A stretch of 64,000 nt of DNA from Asaia platycodi JCM 25414 (GTDB lineage Bacteria; Pseudomonadota; Alphaproteobacteria; Acetobacterales; Acetobacteraceae): assembly GCF_000614545.1 (NCBI RefSeq), contig NZ_BAKW01000012.1, positions 37,577-101,576 on the forward strand, read 5' to 3'. Below are positions 57,296-64,000 of this stretch, piece after piece. The translations under genes and the position numbers were made by a program. Each line of letters opens with the position of its first letter. The first letter of the stretch is position 1. Under the pieces are notes generated by a model. The model made no database searches. It saw only the letters and a list, made by a program, of their open reading frames with translations, and was not told where the DNA came from.

Positions 57296-58713
57296 ATGCG
57301 CCTCTCTCATCTGTCGTGCCTCGCAGTTTCAATGCTTGTCCCTTTCTTTATCAGCTCCAGCCGCAGCTATGCGGCAAGTCCTTCAGGAGACGTACAAACG
57401 CAACAAAACCGCTCAGGACAGGTCCATTTTTTCGAGACAGACTTGCTCCGCACAGACAAGCGCGGCAGGACGACCCTGGCGGTCAGTGACTCCCGAGGTA
57501 TTTTGGACGCGCTCGAATCGGGAGATACGGGCCAACTACTCGTGATCAGAAGAACACTCGAAAAGGCACCAGGCCCCGAACCCGCCTTCAACGTGATGCT
57601 TCTCGCCCTGTGCGATGCCGCAATCGCCCGTACGCAGGGAAATTTACCCCGTTCCGATCATCTCATTCAGGACGCGCTGCGCCGTGCGGCGCCCTGGAGC
57701 AATCCAGCCCAGAGCATCAACCCGTTCAATTTCATGCTGGCCACTTTCCTGACCGGAAATCTGCTTCTGGAAAACCGACTGCTATATGGGCAGAGGGAAA
57801 GTCCTTTACCAATCGAGCCTTCCGCGAGCCTCTCTCGACGTATTACAACAAGCCGGACATGGTATTCACGGATCTCGATCAGATCAGCCTGACAGTTCCA
57901 GAATCGGACGTGCTGCCGATCGAAGTCAAAGGGCCACGCAGCGACAAGGTATCGTTCAACCCATTCCAGACCCTGATCAATGGCATCACAACTGCTACGG
58001 CAGGCACCATGATAGATCTGGATGGAAGCGCCGTGCATGCCGTCATCAATACAGGCAGCGTCCTGGGTGCCGTTCCCCAGGCCTTGCAACGGACACATCA
58101 CTGGCCGGTAATCGGTACGGTTTCGGCATTGCGCGATGACACGATACAGGCTGAGAAAACCGAACTCGTTCAGGTTCCCAGCCTGACACTTGGACACACG
58201 GAGTTCCGCAACCAGATCATGATGGTGACGAAAGCCGATCATGTTGTAATCGGCCTGCAATCATTGGATATCCTGCTGCATATTGTCATGACAGACCATG
58301 ACATGACGTTTGGCCCGGATGCCCCCTTCTCCTGTCATCGTCACGCAGTACTACAATCAGATGTCGATGGCCTGCAGGCATCGCTCCTTCTGCCTGTCTC
58401 CTATGACGGCGAGCATCGCATGGCAGCCGTTGTAACAGGTGACAACTCCCCCGAACCACTGGTGATCCAGCGCGCATCTCTCACCGCCCTGAGAGGGACA
58501 GCAGTCAGACAGAAATTCGAGACCGGCACCGGCATGATCGATGAAAACGCGGTCCTGCGAAGCACCAATCTGCGTCTGGATCGCCATGCCGTGCGGTCTG
58601 ACATTCGCTACCGATCGGGTGATCCAACCAAACCACCCATCCTGAGCATGTCGGCTCTTGAAGGAGCAAAACTTTCCTTTGACCTGCAGGAGGGGGTGGC
58701 TTGTCTCGATTGA
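57296..58713 (+). CDS. Secreted double retropepsin-like pseudoprotease, paralogue 3 (frameshifted)
   Basis: 472 residues after repair, with signal peptide LSCLAVSMLVPFFISSS. The N-terminal domain has LALCDAAIARTQGNLPRSD. The frame breaks near 57785 (one base short in TATATGG) and resumes WAEGKSFTNRAFREPL. Domain 1 reads AVINTGSVLGAVPQALQ, with Asn at the catalytic Asp position, followed by SLTLGHTEFRNQIMMV and HVVIGLQSLDILLHIVM. Domain 2 reads AVVTGDNSPEPLVI. It ends EGVACLD like paralogue 2. A close relative of the preceding gene, so the cluster arose by tandem duplication. Confidence 0.68.
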
Positions 58714-58728
58714 GACAGGTTTACCGCC

Positions 58729-59187
58729 TCAGATCGGCAGTTCAAGATCTGCCTTTACCTCTTCCATGACGGTATAGGTATGCGTCTGGCGAACGCCCGG
58801 TAGGCGGGTAAGCGTCTTGCCCAGTAAGGCGCGATAGGCGTTCATGTCACGCACACGCGCCTTGACCAGATAATCGAAGCCCCCCGCCACCATATAGCAT
58901 TCGCTCACCTGCGGTATGGCCCGCACGGCCTTGGCAAAAGAGTCGAAGATATCGGCACTGGTCCGGTCGAGCGTGACCTGCACGAAAACAAGCAACCCCA
59001 GGTTGACCGTCTCCGGATCCAGGCGAGCCATGTAGCTTCTGATCACCTCAGCCTGCTCAAGCTTGCGCACCCGCTCCAGCGTTGCAGCTGGACTCAGATT
59101 GACCAGCCGCGAAAGCTCGACATTCGTGATGCGTCCATCCTTTTGCAAAATCCTGAGAATCCTGCGGTCGATTTCATCGAGAGTCAT
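58729..59187 (-). CDS. Lrp/AsnC-family regulator (probable putA regulator)
   Basis: 152 residues from ATG 59187; an upstream extension to 59313 has no support. The N-terminal helix-turn-helix (DEIDRRILRILQKDGRITN, ELSRLVNLSPAATLERVRK) is followed by the RAM ligand domain (SECYMVAGGFDYLVKARVRD, LTRLPGVRQTHTYTVMEEV). It is divergent from putA with 134 bases between, the usual arrangement of the proline-responsive activator PutR in alphaproteobacteria. Confidence 0.9.
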   Translation of the reverse strand: MTLDEIDRRILRILQKDGRITNVELSRLVNLSPAATLERVRKLEQAEVIRSYMARLDPETVNLGLLVFVQVTLDRTSADIFDSFAKAVRAIPQVSECYMVAGGFDYLVKARVRDMNAYRALLGKTLTRLPGVRQTHTYTVMEEVKADLELPI

Positions 59188-59321
59188 GATCTTACCTGAA
59201 GATAATTCACCCAGATCCCGATATGCCGAATAATCGATCCTGTGACCATCATTCTTCCATAGCTCATTTGGTCGAAGCCCCCTTAAGGGAACATAAACAA
59301 CCAGTAACGACATGGGCTCGC

Positions 59322-62300
59322 ATGAACGCTTCCTTCTCTGCCTTCCGCTCGATCGCCCCTCAACGATCCCCCCTGCGTCAGGCGATCACAGATCACACGC
59401 GCGCAGCGGAAGCAGAGCGCGTCACGCTGCTGTCCAGCGAGACAAAGCTTACCCCGGACCAGACCGCAAAATCCCGCGAGACGGCTCGCCAGCTCGTCGA
59501 GGCACTGCGCCGCAATGGCACGCCCGGTCTGGTTCAGGGGCTGATACAGGAATATGATCTGTCTTCTCAGGAAGGCGTCGCCCTCATGTGCCTCGCCGAG
59601 GCACTTTTGCGTATCCCCGATACCGCGACACGTGACGCCTCATCCGTGACAAGATCGCGACCGGCAACTGGCACGGCCATATCAGCAGAGGCACGCCTCT
59701 TTTCGTCAATGCTGCCACCTGGGGACTGATCGTCTCTGGCGGTTTTCTCACTACCACCCAGACAAATCGCCTCCCGAAAACGCTCGATACCCTGCTCAAG
59801 CGTTGCGGCGAACCTGTCATCCGCCGTGGGGTCGATATGGCCATGCGGCTTATGGGCGAGCAATTTGTCACTGGCCAGACCATTGACGAGGCCCTGAAGA
59901 ACGGCCGCAAGCTCGAAGAAAAGGGCTTTCGCTACTCCTACGACATGCTAGGCGAAGCGCGATGACGGCACAGGATGCCGAACGCTATTTTCGCGACTAC
60001 GAAAAAGCCATTCATGCCATTGGCAAGGCGGCTAACAGGCTCGGCGTCTATCGCGGCCCCGGCATTTCCATCAAGCTCTCAGCCCTGCATCCGCGCTACG
60101 CCCGCCTGCAGCGAGACCGCGTCATGGCCGAGCTGCTACCCCGCGTCGCCACACTGGCCAAACTCGCCTGCTCCTACGATATCGGTTTCAATATTGACGC
60201 CGAAGAAGCCGATCGTCTCGAACTTTCCCTCGATCTGCTGGAGGCCCTTTGCTTCGACGAGGCGCTGAAAGACTGGAAAGGCATAGGGTTCGTCGTTCAG
60301 GCCTACCAGAAGCGCGCGCCGTTCGTACTGGACTGGATCATCGATCTCGCCCACCGCAGTCAGCACCGAATCATGGTCCGACTGGTCAAAGGCGCTTATT
60401 GGGACAGCGAGATCAAACGCGCGCAGACAGACGGTCAAAGCGATTTTCCGGTCTATACGCGCAAGCTCCACACAGACATCGCCTATATCGCCTGTGCGAG
60501 GAAGCTGCTCGACGCACCCGACGCGATCTTTCCGCAATTCGCCACCCATAACGCCCAGACTTTGGCCAGCATCTACGCCTATGCCGGCCCCGAATTCTCT
60601 ACTGAGCGTTACGAATTCCAGTGCCTGCATGGCATGGGCGAAGGGCTCTATAACGAGGTCGTCGGTCCGAAAAAGCTCGACCGCCCGGTGCGCATCTACG
60701 CCCCTGTCGGTACGCATGAGACGTTGCTGGCCTATCTCGTGCGACGCCTGCTTGAGAACGGCGCCAACTCGTCCTTCATCAACCGCATCCAGGACGAAAC
60801 GATCTCGGTCGATGAGCTGATTACCGACCCTGTCACTCTCTCCCGGCGAGAGGCACCCGCTACGCCATTCCCCTGCCCCCCGCGCTCTACGCGCCTGAAC
60901 GCCGCAACTCGATGGGGCTGGATCTCAGCGACGAGAACACTCTGCGTCATCTCGCCGACACGTTCCTCAACCCGTCTCCCAGATCCGAGGACGCGCAGGG
61001 CGAATGCATCACCAACCCAGCCGACACGAGTGACATCGTCGGTCATATCCGCTTTCTCTCCCCCGAAGAGACGGATTCCACCATTGCCCGCGCTGAAGCC
61101 GCTTTCCCGGAATGGTCGCAGACCACGCCCGATCAGCGCGCGTTGCTGCTCGAAAAAACAGCTGACGTGCTCGAAGCCGAAACGGCACAGCTCATGGCGC
61201 TGATCATCCGCGAAGCGGGCAAGACGCTGGCCAATGCTGTGGCTGAAATCCGCGAGGCGGTAGATTTTCTGCGCTATTACGCCGTGCGCATCCGCGAACA
61301 GGGCACCAAAGCTTGTCCGCTTGGGCCGGTCACCTGCATCAGCCCATGGAATTTCCCACTCGCCATTTTCCTTGGGCAGGTCTCTGCGGCGCTCGCAGCC
61401 GGCAATACAGTGCTGGCCAAGCCGGCCGAAGAAACCCCACTGATCGCACGCGAAGCCGTGCGCCTGCTACACGCGGCGGGCATCCCGCAGCATGTCGTCC
61501 AGCTTGTCCCCGGCGACGGCAAAGCCGGGGCGCAGTTGGTCGGCGATGGGCGCATCACCGCCGTGCTGTTCACAGGCTCGACGGATGTGGCGCGCCTTAT
61601 CCAGAAACAACTCGCCGGTCGCCTCAACAGCGACGGCACTCCGGTCCCGTTCATCGCCGAAACAGGCGGTCAGAACGCCCTCATTGTCGACAGCTCCGCC
61701 CTGACAGAGCAGGTCGTCACCGATGTTCTGGCTTCGGCTTTCGACAGCGCCGGTCAGCGATGCAGTGCCCTACGTCTTCTCTGCGTGCAGGAAGACAGTG
61801 CCGACCGCGTTCTGACCATGCTCAAGGGCGCCATGCAGGAGCTGCGCACCGGCACGCCTGAGCGCCCGGATACCGATGTCGGCCCCGTCATCACGACGGA
61901 AGCAAAGGACATGATGCAGGCGCATGTCGATACACTAGCCCGTCAGGGGCATCGCTTGTTCCAGACCGAATTGGCTCCCGAGGCGACGAACGGTACTTTC
62001 TTCCCGCCGACCCTGATCGAGATCGGCGCGGTCTCAGACCTCAGGAAAGAGGTCTTCGGGCCCGTTCTTCATGTTCTGCGGTATAAGCGTGACGCCGTTG
62101 CCGACGTCATGAAAGCCATTAATGCAACAGGCTACGCCCTGACTTTCGGCATCCACTCCCGCATCGACGAGACAATCGAAACGCTGAAGGCGCAGAGCCA
62201 TGCCGGAAATGTCTATATCAACCGCAATCTCGTAGGCGCCGTTGTCGGTGTGCAGCCCTTCGGCGGTCATGGTCTGTCGGGCACAGGCCCCAAGGCAGGC

Positions 62301-62888
62301 GGCCCCCTCTATCTTCGGCGTCTGCTCAGCCGCAAGGCACCGCTGGAGGCGACGCTCTTTCATCCAGTCGCCCCGCTTTCGGCCCTCTTCGCTGACTGGG
62401 TCGCCACCGCCCTGCCTGAGGTCACGTCCAGACCATATGACAAGACGCCGCTCGGTACGTCGCTGTCGCTTACAGGCCCGGTAGGCGAGACAAATCTTTA
62501 TACCCTTTCACCACGAGGCACAGTCCTCTGCACTGGCCCGACGAGAGAGGATCTCTGCAATCAGATCCTCGCAGCAATCGCTACCGGCAATCGCTGCGCC
62601 ATTCCACGCGCGCTTCTCACCACTCTGCCGGAACGCCCCCCCGGCCTCGGCGATCGTCTTGTCGAAGCCGAAAGCGTAGCCATCATCGATGTCGCCCTGG
62701 CCAATGGAGATCAGCATTTCCGCACGTCACTCGGCGCAGAACTAGCCGCGCGCGAAGGCCAGATCGTCGCCCTTCATGTCCCGGATGAAGCAGGGCATTA
62801 CCCGCTCGAATTTCTCGTTCTGGAATATGCATGCAGCACAAACACGACCGCAGCAGGCGGTAATGCTGCCCTCATGGCCAAGGTCTGA
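59322..62888 (+). CDS. putA: Bifunctional proline dehydrogenase / P5C dehydrogenase (three frameshifts in this sequence)
   Basis: Oxidises proline to glutamate in two steps with FAD and NAD. ATG 59322. The proline dehydrogenase domain is spread over frames broken at 59638 (CCC read as CC) and 59957-59960 (GCCGCG read as GCGCG), with GISIKLSALHPRY, FNIDAEEADRLELSL and VRLVKGAYWDSEIK in the third piece. At 60852 GAGGGCAC is read as GAGGCAC, and the fourth piece is the aldehyde dehydrogenase (ETGGQNALIVDSSAL; catalytic Cys in SAGQRCSALRLL). Repaired length about 1189 residues. There is no N-terminal ribbon-helix-helix, so it is not self-regulating. Confidence 0.93.
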
Positions 62889-62930
62889 CGAGGCCAACCG
62901 ATCGGAGAGTAACTCTCTCCGATCAGGCTT

Positions 62931-63722
62931 TCACGCCAGTTCCGCTATAAATGCCGCCACCCGTTCAGGGTAAACGACCTCGGCATCATGCGGCAAAGCC
63001 TCTGAGCGATAATCCCATCCCTTCTGCGCACGTGCATAGGCGCGGCTCGGTTCGATCGAAGCCAGAGCCGGGTTTTCGTAAGCGATATAGGTCACTGGTA
63101 ACCCCGCTCCAGCTGGCTTGCTCAAACGCACAGGCGTCTCATACGTGCCAACAGGGTGAGGCCGCAAATGCGCGACAAACCACGCTTTGCGTACCGAATC
63201 GGGAAAGGTAATCGCTGCACTAGGCGGAACCGGAAACGCAACATCCGCCCCATTGACCCGCACACGCTCCCTGCGGGTCTGCGCCATGGCCGGGGGCAGA
63301 ATGTCGAAACCCGTCTTTCCATCCTGAGCAATAAGCGCATCAAGATAAAGCAGACGGCGTATGCGCAAACCGAGTCGATCGGCCACACAGGTCGCGACCA
63401 GCCCCCCATAGGAATGCCCGACAAGAAGCACGTTCTGAAGATCGCGCATCTCGATGGTCGCGATAACGTCTTGGATATGAGTCTCGAGCGTGATCTCACG
63501 CGACAGAAGATGCGCCCTATCTCCCGTTCCTGTCAGAGTCGGCGTGACGACCTCGAAGCCCTGCGCGGTCAGAAGCGGCGCAACATAATGCCAGACCCAG
63601 CCGCCACCATTCAGACCATGAACCAGCACGATAGGTGATCGCATCGGCGCCCCCCGTACAATAGAAGCGCCCCCAAGCGCGGTTGCCAGAGGAAGCGCAG
63701 CAAGAACTTCACGACGCAGCAA
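62931..63722 (-). CDS. Secreted alpha/beta hydrolase
   Basis: 263 residues. N-terminal signal (RREVLAALPLATALGGASIVRG, possibly Tat because of the Arg pair). The alpha/beta hydrolase core has the oxyanion HG in VLVHGLNGGGWVW, the nucleophile elbow GHSYGGLV (Ser near residue 103), an acidic residue in LYLDALIAQD, and the catalytic His probably in SEALPHDAEVVYPERV. The lipase/esterase class resembles EstA-like and salicylate-esterase-like hydrolases, but the substrate is unknown. Convergent with putA. Confidence 0.82.
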   Translation of the reverse strand: MLRREVLAALPLATALGGASIVRGAPMRSPIVLVHGLNGGGWVWHYVAPLLTAQGFEVVTPTLTGTGDRAHLLSREITLETHIQDVIATIEMRDLQNVLLVGHSYGGLVATCVADRLGLRIRRLLYLDALIAQDGKTGFDILPPAMAQTRRERVRVNGADVAFPVPPSAAITFPDSVRKAWFVAHLRPHPVGTYETPVRLSKPAGAGLPVTYIAYENPALASIEPSRAYARAQKGWDYRSEALPHDAEVVYPERVAAFIAELA

Positions 63723-63958
63723 GACAGAAACTCCCCGCAGACCTGAAGCATCTATCCTCTCATTACATAATGCTCATAAACAAGAGGCGAGTCCTGTCGT
63801 GGCAGTGTTGTGATGTGATGTGTAGCGTCTATTTGGAGGGAGTGAGTTGTTTGTCTGACTGCCCTGTGCTGCTGGCTTGAGTTATCATGACGCGCCTGAC
63901 GGATCCCGGCTTAAGTGGGATTGGTGCATAGGGGGATTTTGCTGACGATTAGCAGCTT

Positions 63959-64000
63959 ATGGCTGATCCAAAGGCGTTTAAGCTTGGCGGTCTTGGATCA
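63959..64000 (+). CDS. Start of an unidentified ORF, cut by the window end
   Basis: Fourteen codons (MADPKAFKLGGLGS) run off the end. The sequence before it (63880-63958) is less GC-rich than the neighbouring genes and contains a short ORF ending in TAG. I cannot say whether this is a host gene or an insertion sequence. Nothing else is visible between 63723 and here. Confidence 0.3.
   Translation, partial: MADPKAFKLGGLGS

Noticed and set aside
60912..62888. A separate aldehyde dehydrogenase gene
   Set aside because: It joins in frame to the proline dehydrogenase part after one G is restored at 60852, giving a normal PutA.
1..64000. CRISPR arrays and rRNA genes
   Set aside because: No regularly spaced direct repeats and no rRNA sequence were seen.

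Overview
The window looks like a chromosome segment of an acetic acid bacterium (Alphaproteobacteria, Acetobacteraceae; Asaia/Acetobacter-like). The evidence is high GC, dense co-oriented operons with ATGA/GTGA overlaps, a three-subunit flavohaem dehydrogenase of the periplasmic oxidative type (Tat-signal small subunit, GMC flavoprotein, tri-haem cytochrome c), and alphaproteobacterial core genes. The genus is not proven by the sequence.

Layout. 1-8.2 kb (minus strand): lspA start, ileS, then a tight operon recX - CHAP lipoprotein - tatA - mtnB - mtnD - mtnC - ribF - fosA-like, which mixes methionine salvage, FAD synthesis and Tat export. 8.2-15.0 kb (plus): D-aminopeptidase-like serine hydrolase, argD-argF, hslO, an unknown coupled gene and a lipoprotein. 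15.1-18.95 kb (plus): the dehydrogenase operon. 18.97-38.84 kb: a phage-like element with a contractile tail. It is one leftward block from an unknown 88-aa gene through terS, terL, portal, scaffold, capsid, head completion, sheath, tube, a frameshifted tail chaperone, a GpU-like protein, X, D, V, W, J and fibres, with a divergent XRE regulator. I see no integrase, replication, lysis or recognisable tape-measure gene. Four copies of the 15-bp dyad ATGGC-N5-GCCAT flank the regulator; one fills the spacer of a consensus promoter. 39.3-45.3 kb: RND efflux operon (permease, adaptor, outer-membrane factor). 45.4-53.9 kb: 2-hydroxyacid dehydrogenase, uvrA, ssb, gyrA, coaD, cyclophilin. 54.02 kb: tRNA-Lys(TTT). 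54.3-58.7 kb: three tandem paralogues of a secreted protein that I read as a double retropepsin-like fold without the catalytic aspartates. This is the least explained part of the window. 58.7-62.9 kb: divergent Lrp regulator and putA. 62.9-64 kb: alpha/beta hydrolase and an incomplete ORF.

Data quality matters. About 25 small indels, nearly all loss of one base in a 2-6 nt G or C run, split 20 genes including ribF, uvrA, putA, hslO and the phage capsid, portal and sheath. Restoring the reading frame gives family-typical lengths every time a family is known. I therefore annotate each as one gene and suspect sequencing or assembly indels rather than mass pseudogenisation; the coordinates span the whole repaired gene.
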